Notes: generated by a model not told the origin, from the sequence alone. A DNA stretch of 64,000 bases from Rhyacophila brunnea (GCA_022495005.1 JAGYXB010000687.1:930001-994000), one strand, 5' to 3'; positions 25,560 to 37,742 are shown, counted from the first letter of the stretch. Translations and numbers: made by a program.

Positions 25560-27152
25560 TTTATGAATTAGTCGTAAGATTTAAGAAAGTAGCATTCGTT
25601 ATTGAAAATACTGACATCAACTGGAACACTAAACTTTAGATACATACCTATTTCTGTTTCTGAGATGTTGCTATTTTGTTATAAATACCTTACTTCTTAA
25701 TATCATATTAATAACATACCTACTCGCGGAAATAAAGAAAATATACGAAAAACATGTAACTAATTATTAACTAATTATCTCATAATTTTATGTTTTATTT
25801 TATTTGTCAGGGACTAGTAGGTATTGCATAAATATCTTTTTTATAACTTTTGATAGTTTCTGGAATTTTATTAATAAAAGTAATATTAAATTTCTTTTAT
25901 TTTCTTAACTGTCAATTCATGGTGGAACTGCATTGTATTGTTGTTTAATTTAATTCAACTTTAACTAATTTAGTTTATTTTCAATGTTCTTCTGAGGCGG
26001 ATGAAACCGGTCCTAATTTATTGATTAAAAGTGGAATAAGTACTAGAAAAAAATTGCGTTTTATTAAATTAAACAACAATATTATTAAATTGTTTAGGCC
26101 CCCTGTACAACTGGTTAACCCATTAAAGCCCAACGCATTCAACAATTTGTTGTTAAAATACCTTCAGAGCAGCGTTCAGTTTTTGGTTGTTTTGTACGTG
26201 TTCGCGTCGGCACTGTCGGCAGCCACGCCTAGGCTCTGTTTGCATTCAACCCACAGCCTGTGTTCCGCCGAAGGATTTTTTAGTCTTATATTAGGCTAAA
26301 CGCTTTATTGCATCCATTAAGGTAGCATCCGATTGACAAAGGGGTAACGGGTGTACTTGCATCGACCTAGATCAATATAATATGTAACAATATAATATAT
26401 GTTAAATGACTTATGTGTGCGAAAGGAAACGGGAGATAAAAAAAATCCATTATTTCTGAGTTCCCTGGCCATCCCCTATTTGAAGTCGGCCATAATCAAA
26501 GCTATTTTCATTGTATTGTATGGTAGAGCTCACAGCAGAGATAATAGATAGTATTCCGATAGTTGTTAGAATTCGAAGTATGACGTATTCTTGACACGTG
26601 TTTAAGTTTACCCAAGATTGTTCCTTACTCGAGATCGGTTACCTGCTACTTCTTACCCGTTAGGTATTACAGTTCCCACTAGTTCTGAGTTCCCTTGTAG
26701 AGATGTACTTGTGGATTACGTATAAGTCAGCATTCCTTCAATTAATACTATTAGAGTCAATAAAAACATTAATTTTATATTGAGAAATGGTAATGTAAAT
26801 TAAATGTAATTAATTAATACTTACTTTCTAATATCGCTTTAAAAAAATTGATTTCTTGCATAAAACTTCTACTATGTTTATAAAATATACCTTGTCTTAA
26901 CAGATGTTTCTGTCGTTCACGATGAGGGTATGTAAAAATAAAAAATACTATACTTAATGCTTTCAAACAATATAGTACCCATCCGTTTTTTTTACGTTCA
27001 TAACAATCCGTAAAGGGAAAGCGATATTGATAATCATGTTCACGAAGTAACAAGCTATGTTGTGGGTAGATACTACAATCATATCGTAATCTTTAAACAT
27101 TATATAGTTTTTTTAACACCCTGTTGACAAAGTACACGTACCTATACGTACA
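25560..27152. other. Non-coding stretch with one GC-richer patch
   Basis: No gene or bounded element was recognised. A GC-richer patch at about 26180-26300 contains a chance 90-codon plus-strand frame. The sequence GGTTAACCCATTAAAGCCC near 26110 looks like a mobile-element end but no partner was found. ATTTCTGAGTTCCCTG at 26453 recurs at 60384, suggesting a shared repeat fragment. Confidence 0.4.
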
Positions 27153-27155
27153 TTA

Positions 27156-29177
27156 AAGTGGGACTACACCGGAAACTTTTGTCGCCAACCTCATAAAATT
27201 TAACGACTACGTCTCGGAATAGGGTAATAAAATCGAAGGTGTTGCTACTTGTTGACGTTGTTCATTTGTCCACACAGAGAGGCAACGTGTTGCGGCAACG
27301 ACATTTTTTCTTGTAAGCCACGGAACGTTCGCCTGATTATTATTATTTAATCGTATTTGTCGCGAGTCGGGACACGCTATACCTACCTATCAAAAGGCGC
27401 TCGATATTTGTGACTGGGACTCATGCACTCTTTAATGTAGGTACCTATTACAGTGGAAAATATTATAGGTACTTATTTATATATTAGTAGATGTAGGTAA
27501 ATAGGTACCTACTTCAATTTGGTCGATATCAAACTTCGAGAAAAAGACACCAAAATTATTATTTTACTTTACTATAAATTCTTAATAAAAAGATAAACCA
27601 TACCAATACGATAATAATCAATTTCATTGTCTTCATATATGGCATATTATTTTAAATCAAACCTTGATGTAGATGTAGGTAGGTACATGTAAACACTTAC
27701 ATGTAGGTAATCATTCTTACCTATCAGAGAATTATGGTTATATTTTTTATTGCTCGCGTGTTATAATCATGATGCAATTAGAGATTTCAATACCGGTACA
27801 TATTTCAAAACCGGTATTCAATTATTTACCGATACCGAAATACCGGTTTCAAAAATCAATCAATGAGTCACCTGTACCTCGACCGCACACGAAAAGTGAC
27901 ACACGGAGATTACATCTTAGGCTCAGTTCCATAGAAAAGTCAAAAATTTCAAGTTTTGAGCTATGTTGGCCATTATAGTGGTATATCGCTCCTCTTCTGT
28001 TTCACAAAATTACAACTCAAAAAAATTACAAAATGTCATCGAAGGTTCCATGTTTTTGTCACTTTTAGGGGAGTCAAAACTGTGATCAGCCATTACTCAA
28101 AACTAGTAATTTCTATTCCAGCAATCGACATGCAAACGACTCAATTCACTTGTACCTGGAATGCGCACTAGTTTTTACGCGCGAATCAAATCGCGCCATC
28201 TGAACAAGCCCAAAGTTACAATAGTAAGAAGTTACAGTTATATACCACTAACTAATCTAGCTATCTAGATAATACTATTAATAATCTCGATAATAACATT
28301 ATTTAGCTAGGTACCTATTCTAACTCATACGGATATATATAGGTACTTGCAATTTTTCTTAAACGTTTTCAAAATTACGTATGTTCACACTTATTTTTGT
28401 TTCATGTTATTTTCGAGACTTTTTATATCAAGCTAATAAAAATGTCATGTCTAGTCTTTGAATGTACGTGATGCAATATAGAAAAAATACTTGCACACAA
28501 GTACGTGGAAAAAATGGTCAATAACGAGATTTCTAGTTTTTTAACAAATATAAAAATATCAGGCATGCTTTTCCATTTGCGACTTATTACTGCGTCGCGT
28601 ATTATTTATGATTATAGTAAAATACTATTATTTTGATTCTGTAAACAATGTAACAAAATACGTAATAAATAAGTAATTAAAATAATTGCTATGCTCCCAT
28701 TGATGGGCAATGGCTACACCTACACGGGGGAATAAAGAGTAAAAAACACATAGTCGAAATTCCAGTACCTACCTACGTTGCACTTCGTATTAAAATCAAC
28801 TGGTACTTATGTGAATTTTATTAACACTAATTTTATTATTAATGAACCATAAAGTGTGTTGCTCGCTCTTTGACAAAATACCGACGCTCCTCGAAACAAG
28901 CGTCGACAATTCTCGACATCAACATGTAAGTGAAATACGATTCCTAAAACGATAAAAGTAATTAAAACTCGGGAACTGGAGCGATTATTTTTATGATGAG
29001 TGACCTCATTTTGAGATGTCACCACTTGTTGATTTCAGTGAGGACGATGTTGTCAACTCCAACATTTGTCAACTTAGTTCAACAAACGATTAATGTAATT
29101 TATGTTCCAATGAAATATGATAATTATCGTAAAATTTTATGAGGTTGGCGACAAAAGTTTCTGGTGTAGTTCCACTT
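27156..29177. mobile_element. Two-kilobase element with about 50-bp inverted repeats and TTA flanks
   Basis: AAGTGGGACTACACCGGAAA at the left and, inverted, AAGTGGAACTACACCAGAAA at the right begin inverted repeats that continue through CTTTTGTCGCCAACCTCATA for about 50 bp. TTA precedes (27153-27155) and follows (29178-29180), fitting the 3-bp duplication of PIF/Harbinger elements. A 72-codon minus-strand frame at 28807-29025 is the longest inside and has no motif I recognise. A hAT-like end (27779) is inserted or embedded in it. Confidence 0.65.
27779..27856 (+). mobile_element. Solo hAT-like end (accggtat family)
   Basis: TTAGAGATTTCAATACCGGT begins a run of repeated ACCGGTAT/ATACCGGT words like those in the complete element at 29312-30042. 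No matching right end was found in the window, so this is a truncated copy lying inside the TTA-flanked element. Confidence 0.45.
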
Positions 29178-29311
29178 TTACTCTCTGCTTATTTGAGTCG
29201 CGCCATGAGAAGTATTATTTCATCTCAATGTTACAGTGTTTTATTTCTTATTTGAATATTATATTCATATTAGTTATCTTTTTTCAAAGTACAATCTCTT
29301 ATATAACTAGG

Positions 29312-30042
29312 TAGGGATTGCAAAACCGGTATTCAAGTATTTATCAATACCAAAATAATGGTTTTAAAAATACAAAATACCGGAATTTTCGGTATTAAGG
29401 AAGCACGCTCGTTTACGTTTTTGAAAATGAATTATAAGTTACGTGGTTATAAAATGCAAATATATTGACTGAATCCAACAGAGGTAAAATAATAATAAAA
29501 TAAAATCCATCAAATATATTTATACAATTGTCGCGATTAATTACCATAATATTATTTCGAAATAGAAAACATCCATGACAAAAATGTTCAATTATTCTCT
29601 AATTATTACTGATGACTATACAAGCGTTGAATTTAAGAAGTTTTTCTTGCAGACGGACTTATTTGTACTTGATGTACTAGCCTTTTTGAGGGCATTAGTT
29701 AAAATTATAAATATATTCAAATTATTTGTAAAAATCACCAGTTCTACCATTTATTTTTTATTTATTTATTTAAAAAAACTTATTTATGAAAAGAAATAAA
29801 AGAAAGCAAAAAGAAAATTTATGGTCAATTGATAATATGTTTAAATGTCAACATAATAAATGTAGGTAGGTAGGTTTTTGCTATAAAATAATGTTTAAAG
29901 AGATTTTAATACCTATATTAATTTATATATAAGTACTTTTGTTTTTTTAATGTTGTAACGAATACCGGTATTAATACCGTTATTCAATAAGTAATACCAA
30001 AAAACCGGTATTTACATTTTCATTCGTTATTTCAATCCCCTA
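29312..30042. mobile_element. hAT element with ACCGGTAT subterminal repeats
   Basis: Ends TAGGGATTGCAAAACCGG and, inverted, TAGGGGATTGAAATAACG lie between TAACTAGG (29304-29311) and TAAGTAGG (30043-30050), 7 of 8 matching. Repeated AATACCGGTATT-type words occupy both subterminal zones. A 74-codon plus-strand frame inside (29575-29799) lacks transposase motifs and is AT-driven. Confidence 0.75.
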
Positions 30043-30050
30043 TAAGTAGG

Positions 30051-31405
30051 CACCTAATCATTACCCTTTGAACAATTTTCTATTTTTAACTCTCCTGCAT
30101 ATTTTTGAGCCCTGTGTTTAGTATAATATCGTATAGAAGGGTCTTGTTTTTAACATAAACATCGTAATTATAATCCTGTCGATAGAAAATTTTCAATTGG
30201 GTTAGGAATGTGTGCGCGTTGACTCTTAGTGAAATAAATACTCAATTTGATCATTATCAGGTTTATTTATAACATATTTGAATATTCTTATCGACAGTAA
30301 AACCAAGCCTATTTCAATTATGCAGTATATTATTTTTTCAACTAACATTATAAAATAAATGCATATTTTCTTTGATGAATCATAAATTTTCATTCAATAA
30401 AATCACAAATATGTTCTGTTCAATATTGACAGATATAATTTAATTATACATAAGGACGTATATGTGTAAACTTCTCGTTATTTTTATTAATACATTAACA
30501 ATTCAATGTATTATTAACATATCGACTGTGGAAAGGAAAAACGGCGTAATCCACACAAATCAAACTTTACAGGAGACACAAAAACGTTTTCGTATTGTTT
30601 TTCAGTCAGAGTTAAAATACAAAAGAGATAAACCTTGGAGTGAGAGATGATTAGTAATTTGGTTTTTATATTCTTAATATGATATTAATCATTGAGATAA
30701 TTAAAAAAAACTAACAAAAATTATGGTTTAGTTGTTTTTCCAACGTCACTTCCTTCTTTTTTAATTGCTAGCTAAATTTAGATAATAAATCGTCATTTGC
30801 AGCTTACATCCTTTGAATACAACGTGTATTTAGATGTACCTACAACGTTATTATGCAATAAAACCTTTTTTTAAAACACTTAGGCTTACGCCTTATTTTC
30901 TTTCTACAGTCGATATGTGTACAATTTTTTATTGTTTGGTTAACACTATATTTAAAATGCATCATTTTATTGAACATACATAATTTAATATTCCTCAAAA
31001 ATATACATACATATTACATTTTTAAAAAATCGTATTTTTTTTACCGAATACGACTCACATCCAGTTTAGCTTTACTTGTTTTTACCGGTACACTTCTTAA
31101 TCTCACATAAATTTGAAATTATTTTAAATTTGAGCTATTATTTCATATAATAAGTATGATTATACGATTTTTTCAAATGATTGCAAGACTAGTGTATCTT
31201 TACTTATTTGAAATTAATTTAATTAAGTAAGTATTTAAACTTTCCAGAATATCAGATATGTGATACAAAGTCGGTTTTTGACGTCATATCAAAAAGATGA
31301 TTCGTCATTTTGATAGTTCAACGAGGACTGAGAATATTATTACACCATTGCACTTTATTCCGGACGAGTATGTACAAGACTGCTATCAACTGCTGATATG
31401 AACAT
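30051..31405. other. Non-coding stretch, no gene recognised
   Basis: Only short AT-driven frames are present. No bounded repeat was identified by eye. Confidence 0.5.
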
Positions 31406-31409
31406 TGCT

Positions 31410-31975
31410 GCAGTCAGATTTTGACTGGCCATGGCGGATTCACTGTCAAGCTCTTTGAGCTTGAATTTGTCACCCGACCAACATGCCCATGTGGCGGAGA
31501 AGTACAGAATAAAGTACAGAATGAATACGTCCGACCTCACCAGGTCGGACGTCTTGATGGGCCCAACAGCTGGTTGACTTGAGTATATCTTCTCTCTCGG
31601 AGCACATTCTCGGATATTCCTAGAGTATGTGGCTTGCATTTTGTACTTTTCCGCCACCATCTTTCACCATGTTCCTGTCGACCAGCCAGTGTGGGCACCG
31701 CCACAAAGGCGACAAATTGCGGACGTGAAGTTTTGTGTGCCCGTCATGATTATCTTTGTTTTTGTATTATATTATTTATAATTAAATTCATTTTCTTTTA
31801 AGCTATTTCTTCGTACCTTTCTCTCCTAAAGCACTTTTTATTCAAAAGGGTCACTTGACAGCATGGCGACCTGAGATATTACCAGGAGTAAATTGCTGAT
31901 GATTCATTTTCAAACATAGGGCCTCATGATACGCTCGATTAAGAGCGAGTGTAGTGCGGACCATGTTGGTTTGGA
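31410..31975 (+). pseudogene. Non-LTR retrotransposon (R1/Jockey-type) 3' end, copy a
   Basis: The plus strand reads LTGHGGFTVKLFELEF followed by RPTCPCGGEVQ. This is the C-terminal TGHG...CPCG (Cys/His) region downstream of the polymerase in R1/Jockey-type elements. The frame then breaks up. The 3' tail contains AGGGCCTCATGATACGCTCG and GGTTTGGAGAGG, shared with copies at 36279-37742 and 56597-56968. An antisense 101-codon frame over 31355-31660 is a shadow. Confidence 0.65.
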
Positions 31976-32053
31976 GAGGTTTTTACTAGTCAGATAAGAA
32001 AATAGCATAGATAGATTGATTATCTCGATTTTTATACAAATTTACAGTAATGT

Positions 32054-32275
32054 AAATGGGCTGGATACATAGCTCGAAGAAGGAATAATCGTTGGATAAA
32101 TTTAATCATCCAGTGGTATCCAAGAGGTACAAAACGTCCGCAAGGTAGACCTAAAGGCCGCTGAATCAATGAAATGATAAAGTTCTGCGGAAGAACGTGG
32201 CAACGAGAGAAACGGAATCAGCTTGGATAGGTCTTTATCCAGCAGTGGATAGATTCAGGCCGATGATGATAATAC
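32054..32275 (+). pseudogene. RTE-type retrotransposon 3' end
   Basis: Translation gives KWAGYIARRRNNRW, then LIIQWYPRGTKRPQGRPKGR, a stop, and INEMIKFCGRTWQRE...FIQQW, ending in a GATGATGATAATA tail. It matches the C-terminus of the longer minus-strand copy at 54765-55900 (WAGHIARRKDGRW...IQWYPTGTKR). Only the last 70 or so codons remain, interrupted by stops. Confidence 0.75.
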
Positions 32276-32279
32276 AGTA

Positions 32280-33305
32280 ATAATATAGGGAAAATAAGAC
32301 AATATTATGTCAAATCGTATCACTGGATGATACAGTAGTGGTATGCAACAAATTGTATCTGCTTCAAGACTGTTTTCGTATACTCACATTAAAATAAATA
32401 GTGCATTGTTTGAAAGAAATATATATATAATAATATATCAGTTCGGTAAAGTTATTAATTACAATTTGATGGTAGTTTACACTTGCGTTCGATGTAATAC
32501 ATTTTTTATTAACATTTTTTTCCGTAATTACTATAGAAGTATACTATATTCTTGTACACTAAATTTCATTTCAATTACATTTTTATGCAACATCAGTCTT
32601 TTCATATCGCAAATAATTAGGTTTATTAATATTCACAAAATTTGATTTTTAAATAATTATTACTGTACTGATCAGTAATGAATTGTCATAAAATAATGCC
32701 AAAAGTACACACAAAGTGCTCGTATCACAGATATTAAGCAAAATAAAAATTATTCTCTTAAAAATAAACTTTAAAAAAATATTTGTGGCTAAGAACCAGA
32801 CTACCTTATATCCAAACAGAACAATTTCGGATAAACGTAATTTAAGATTATTGATTTCCTTGCATTTCATGCTTTATTGTTTTAATTATTTAATTTTGAG
32901 TTTCTGTAATGAATAGACAAAGGGTAAATTGGGCCTTACAAATATAATGATTTGGGTACATATTCTGTGCTTCTTCTATAAAATAAAATTTGTCTTAAGA
33001 CACCCTGACTCTGAATATGTGTCAAACACTATATATTTTATCTGGTAGGATTTTTTAAATAAAATAAATGACCGTGATAATATAATAATAATTATGCAAC
33101 AATTACGTATATCCTTTGGTTTGACTGGGTTTTAAATCGAACAAGTCATTTTCATATGAAATCCGATCGGAAGCATCTGAAAGATACAATATATTTATTA
33201 TAACAATGAAGTAAAAAAAAAATATTATCGTGGACTATTATCATATTGAATTGCATATCAAGAAGTTACATTTTTTCAAAGATTAAACTTTTACAAACAT
33301 AAATT
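32280..33305. other. Non-coding stretch, no gene recognised
   Basis: A 100-codon plus-strand frame (32343-32645) consists almost wholly of Ile/Phe/Asn/Tyr-rich AT codons and has no supporting splice sites or motifs. I see nothing else. Confidence 0.5.
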
Positions 33306-33310
33306 ATGCA

Positions 33311-33552
33311 TATATAATTTTGAAAAACACTTTCTGATAGAGTAAGTATTAAAATTGACCAATAGTTATAATTTGTCGCAATTAGTATGTCAAGCCGTAG
33401 CATATTGGTTAAATGCAACGGATGGGGCGTAAACCCGGGAGATACGGTATTCGATTCCCCGTCGGCGTGGCTTACTTTTTAAAAAAAAAAAAAGATTTTT
33501 TCTATTGGTTATAATATACTCTCTCAGAAAGTGTTTTTCAAAATTATATATG
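33311..33552 (+). repeat. tRNA-like unit flanked by inverted-repeat arms, copy 2
   Basis: The left arm (33311-33366) contains AATTTTGAAAAACACTTTCT and ends ACCAATAG. The right arm (33502-33552) is its inverse, starting CTATTGGT and containing AGAAAGTGTTTTTCAAAATT. The arms are about 50 bp and highly similar. Between them lie ATAATTTGTCGCAATTAGTA, the tRNA-like core, and a CTTACTTTTTA(n) junction. The same order of blocks is present at 17190-17485 on the opposite strand. Confidence 0.7.
33393..33472 (+). other. tRNA-like core
   Basis: AAGCCGT pairs with GTGGCTT (two wobbles) as an acceptor-like stem. GCAT/ATGC closes a loop containing TTGGTTAA, a good D arm. TGGG/CCCG closes GCGTAAA at the anticodon-arm position, and TATTCGATTCC lies in the T-arm position. 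Position 33 is C, not U, and the T stem is imperfect. A T-run follows directly, as in RNA polymerase III terminators. Confidence 0.5.
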
Positions 33553-34320
33553 TTCAATAATCAGAATGATATATTCTTAAATTTTGTGAATTATTCGTTG
33601 AATAAAAGAAATAGTTAATTATATAAATTAAACATTTATTTTAAGTACACTATATTATATTATAATATGCTGTAGTTTACTAGTTTGTACCGGAGAGCAA
33701 TTGTGTGTTTTTCGATTACTCGATTCGCAATATAAGATTTTTCATGACCTTAATGTTAATTTACGTATGGTTTACAATTTTAATAATTTCGAGTTTCTGT
33801 CATGAAGACTCAAAGGTAGAATTAGTCATGAAAGATATTATATTTAAGATATTTATAATATTAAATACACTATACCTACTCATTTTCGTCAAAATCTAAT
33901 ATTATAAGATACTTCAACTCAGAGGTTGGTACAGACTTATAATATTATCTTGTTTATTATAGGTGAAATCAAAGTCTGTGTCATTTAGAAAATTATAAGA
34001 TTTTTTCACTTATCTTATCATAATGTAATTAGAGTTTTCGGAAGTTTGTATGTGTGATATTATTATATAAACAAATAAATGAACAGAGATATTGAAATAC
34101 AAAATGATTACAGAGATTTGTTACTGACGTAAAATAAAAAAAGGAAATAGGTTTCGTAGTCTCTTTTAACTTGAAACCTAACGAATATTATTATAATGTT
34201 GGTAGACCTTATATCATATAATTTAATTTCCATAGTATAATATAATAATGTACAAGTTCTATAAGTGTTCAAACAATTTATTGAATTATGGAACAAGCCA
34301 CCAACCATCAGCTCGCTTAC

Positions 34321-34448
34321 GGCTTGCCCAAATACTCATTGTTATTAAAAGTCCTATTATGATGAGAGAGAGGATTGCAATGATGGTCATGAGTATTTTC
34401 TCCATCTTCGACCATCGCATGCAGGAACAGTATTGCTCACGGAAAACA
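34321..34448 (-). CDS. Coding exon 2: transmembrane segment of a type II membrane protein
   Basis: The minus-strand acceptor TTTTTTTTGTTTTCAG|T (AG at 34450-34449) and the donor AAGCC|GTAAGC (GT at 34320-34319) define a 128-bp internal exon. Its first base completes a Pro codon split after exon 39916-40364, so the phases agree. It encodes residues 151-192: VFREQYCSCMRWSKMEK, then a hydrophobic helix of about 23 residues (168-190) rich in Ile and Leu, then AS. Basic residues precede the helix, which predicts a cytosolic N-terminus (type II). The frame stays open past the donor to a stop at about 34288, but that part is intron by the splice signals. A cytosolic tail plus one helix fits M13 peptidases such as neprilysin, and other type II proteins too; no catalytic domain is visible here. 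Exon 3 was not found. Confidence 0.65.
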
Positions 34449-35316
34449 CTGAAAACAAAAAAAATACATTTAATATACAATATATTTGCATAATGCAGTG
34501 GAAATTGGGCATGAGAGATCTGGTGATTTATTTTAACCTCAACTGCACCAAAGAAAACTTTGTGACCCTGCAAAATTAGTAAACTAAAGATATAAAACAG
34601 ATTTTGTGGAAAAATTTAGTAGATACATAGTTTAACTCGAAACTTTTCGTAGTCATATATGAAGAAAAATGTCTATATTGGTCATAGAACAGATTAATAA
34701 GATATAAATGTAAAAGCCGTGGACCATGGTTTTGAAGCAGGGTATTTTATGACGGTCTGGCCACAAAATCCAAGTATAACAAAGCGCGCTGACTACCCTC
34801 AAATAATGAATACAAAGTACCAGTAGGGTATACCGATTCATATTAATTTTGTGATCCCTGGTATTGGTGTTACAGTATAATAATTAACAAATATATTTAT
34901 TTCTCATACTTAATAGCGGTGAAGTAATATTTAAGTATATTCTCATACTTCTTAATAATTCATAAAATGTGTATTATTGCTAAGCTTCTTCAAGTATGTA
35001 TCGAAAATTATAATTGAGTTTTTATAGGGCCAGTGCACAATAATTTTGCTTTTTAGGCGATAGCTATTTTGATTGTAGTACAATTATCAAGAGAACTTGT
35101 TTTTTTATACCTACTAAATGATATTACAATATGAAATAATCAATCTACCAACCAAGTACAAAATTATTAATGCCAGGTACCTACTACTAAAATGTAATTT
35201 ACCAAATAAATGACCTCTCAATTATTTATATTGCATCTTATATATTTAACTAAATATATTATTGTATTCAATTTTACGTTTCATCATTTTAATTAATTAT
35301 ATTATTTTATTATTTA

Positions 35317-35667
35317 GGGCCGTTTCAGATGGTACACCGGTGTCACGCTCGATATACTTTAGGAAGTCTTTGTATTCGAATAAAGGAGCCTTTGTATTTA
35401 TGTTTATGAACGCCCCAGAGCAAATGAGTCAACGCATAATTTCGCGTTATAAATTAGAACATAAAACTTGCCTATCGTCAAACAAAAGTAAAAACAAGTC
35501 TATTGGCGGCTTGAGAATGTAGCGGCCGACGAAAAAGTGTACCGGACACGCGTTGACTCATTAGCTCTGGAGCGTTCATAAACATTATACAAAAACTCCT
35601 TTATTCGAATACAAAGGCCTCCTATATTATATCGAGCGCGACACCGGTGTCCCATCTGAAGCGGGCC
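35317..35667. mobile_element. PIF/Harbinger-type hairpin MITE
   Basis: TTA lies on both sides (35314-35316 and 35668-35670). Ends GGGCCGTTTCAGATGG and, inverted, GGGCCCGCTTCAGATGG begin arms of about 120 bp that stay closely similar through ACACCGGTGTC, TTTGTATTCGAATAAAGGAG and ATGAGTCAACGC. That leaves a centre of about 110 bp, so the element is largely one hairpin. A TTA duplication and GGGCC ends are typical of PIF/Harbinger. The plus-strand frame crossing its left end is not a gene. Confidence 0.85.
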
Positions 35668-35749
35668 TTAGACTCGGCAACTAATAAAATTGCTATAATT
35701 AAATTTAGAGTATTGAGCTGTATTGAATTGAAATAATTTCATCTCAATA

Positions 35750-35776
35750 CTTTCTATTCTATTCTATTCTATTCTG
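35750..35776. repeat. Short TTCTA microsatellite
   Basis: About five copies of the pentamer TTCTA lie just to the right of the PIF-like element. Confidence 0.8.
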
Positions 35777-36278
35777 TCAATATTTAAATTAAACTGTAAG
35801 CTGTTTTTTGACATCTGAAACATCTATAAATATTCTCTTTAGTAAAATATGCATGTTATTTTATATCCGGATAATGTCAATTTGCATAAACATGCTGATT
35901 ATTAATTAAGCATATAATTTTCACGTCCTTCAGTGTAATTATTTGAATACGTTGAGGTTGAATTAAAAGTATGTAATAGATACATTTCATTATCAATGTG
36001 TATTTTTATCTAAGTACTGTTCATAATAGACTTACAATTTATTAACAATTACCAAACCTTGATTATGCTTCTGAAATAGTCATTGAAGAATAAATAGGTA
36101 CCTTCGTAGCTTATTATACATATTCTCCTTAAAAACAATTGTAATGACTACTATATCTTTGGTTTTCAGCTTGAGTAATGACTCAATGCTTCATCTGAAT
36201 AATATCCATTGCTTAAATTTTAATGTTTGATGAAATAATCCGCAAAATAGTCCTTTTGGCTGTCTAAAATACCAGTCA

Positions 36279-37742
36279 ATTTGTGACTGGACACGGTAGG
36301 TTCGCTGATAAGCTCTTTGAGCTTGAACTTGTAAGCCGTCCGACATGTCCATGCGGAGGGGGAATTCAGGATGCCAACCACATCCTCTGGGAATGTGCTC
36401 CGAATGGGATGAGATGTTCAGGTCGGTCCAACCAGCTGTTGGGCCCATCGGGCCGTCCGACTTGGTTGCTACTAGGTTGCCACTAAGGCCAATTATTTTG
36501 CATTTAAGAAATTTGCAGTGTCTTACTGCGGGCGTGAAGATCTCTTCACATACTTTTGCTATCCGTATGATTAGCTTCATTATTTTGTTATATATACACT
36601 AAAATCATTTTTTATTTTTATAATTTCCTTGTGATCTTCTCTCCTCGGCACTTAAAATTAAAAAGCAACTTATTGAAACTCAGTCAGAGCTCACTTTAAG
36701 CATAGCAACCTTAGTCCTGGGTATCTTCTCCTAGGGCAGGGGTCAGCAAACTCTTGAACCAAAAGAGCGAAATATGAGTGGCACAACGGTTAAAAAAATC
36801 GAGAGCCATGCGTTTATTTTTATAAATATGATTTATTTAAATGAATTAATTACATTTTATAATTAAAACTAACGTAAATACGTTATATGTTTTTATTGTT
36901 GATATTTTAATATAATTTTTACAGAATATGAATTACATCCAAATTTTACGCATTCCTCAAAACTAATGTGAACAATGACCTTCCTTGCATGTCTTTGGAG
37001 TGTGTATGTTTGGTATGTAACTTGTAGTTTTTAATTTCAGGCACGACTCCAAAAAATTCTTATCGGTTATTTGGCTTCTCTAAATGCTATTTATATTGTT
37101 CATGCTTAAAAATGATTGTTCACATACATATTATTATGTAAACTCGAATATGAGTTCGGAAAGCTATTCCATAATATGTATTAAAAATCGTAGTATCTAC
37201 TTTATGTAGATCTTGTAGAGTGCCCCACTTGTGTTGTGAAATTAAATTTCATTTTTATCTCTCCAAATCCTCAATTTTGGTGGCAAGACCTACAAATTTT
37301 GAGCTCCATAACTATTTACTTGTTAAATCCACCAATAAAATTGTATTTCAAGAGTGCTTAATATCAAATGGAGAAAAATTTGATTTGTCGACTTTTGCAA
37401 TGGGCGGATTTAAAACAACAACAATCATACCTTTTTGCATCAACCATCACGGAGGAAAAATTAGGCTCGCGATAATGTCATTATATAATATAATAAATGT
37501 ACAAATCAATGACAAAAAATAATGACATAAAGTTTTTGTAAAAATTTGGAATTTGGCAAAGAGCCGCACGCCAATACCAAAAGAGCCACACGCGGTTCGC
37601 AAGCCGCGGTTTGCCGACCCCTGTCCTAGGGCATTCCCGGCCTAAAACTGAACTAGATGCTTCACATCGCCAATGTAGGGCCACGTGATACGCTCGATTA
37701 AGACCGCGTGTGGTGCGTGGCGGGTTTTGGTTTGGAGAGATT
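36279..37742 (+). pseudogene. Non-LTR retrotransposon 3' end, copy b, split by a hAT element
   Basis: The plus strand encodes MTGHGRFADKLFELELVSRP followed by TCPCGGGIQDANHILWECAP, the C-terminal Cys/His motif region of R1/Jockey-type elements. It then runs into tail sequence with GGGCCATCGGGCCGTCCGAC-type words shared by copies a and c. The tail is interrupted at 36737-37623 by a hAT element and resumes with AGGGCCACGTGATACGCTCG and GGTTTTGGTTTGGAGAG up to 37742. Frames over 36191-36602 on either strand other than the one quoted are shadows. Confidence 0.7.
36737..37623 (-). mobile_element. hAT element with transposase C-terminal remnant
   Basis: A perfect 8-bp duplication TCCTAGGG (36729-36736 and 37624-37631) flanks inverted ends CAGGGGTCAGCAAACTC and, inverted, CAGGGGTCGGCAAACCGCGG. 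The inner right end matches the left end of the element at 52041, so the two belong to one family in opposite orientation. Near 37000-37080 the minus strand reads NFLESCLKLKTTSYIPNI, resembling the end of the hAT dimerisation domain. The 100-codon plus-strand frame at 37220-37522 has no motif and is a shadow. Confidence 0.85.

Noticed and set aside
32343..32645. 100-codon plus-strand frame
   Set aside because: Composition is almost entirely Ile, Asn, Phe, Tyr and Ser from AT-rich codons; no motif, splice site or start context supports it.
34248..34493. 81-codon plus-strand frame
   Set aside because: It is antisense to the well-supported exon 34321-34448 and has no independent support.
37220..37522. 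100-codon plus-strand frame
   Set aside because: It lies within the hAT element at 36737-37623, opposite to the strand carrying the transposase remnant, and has no motif.
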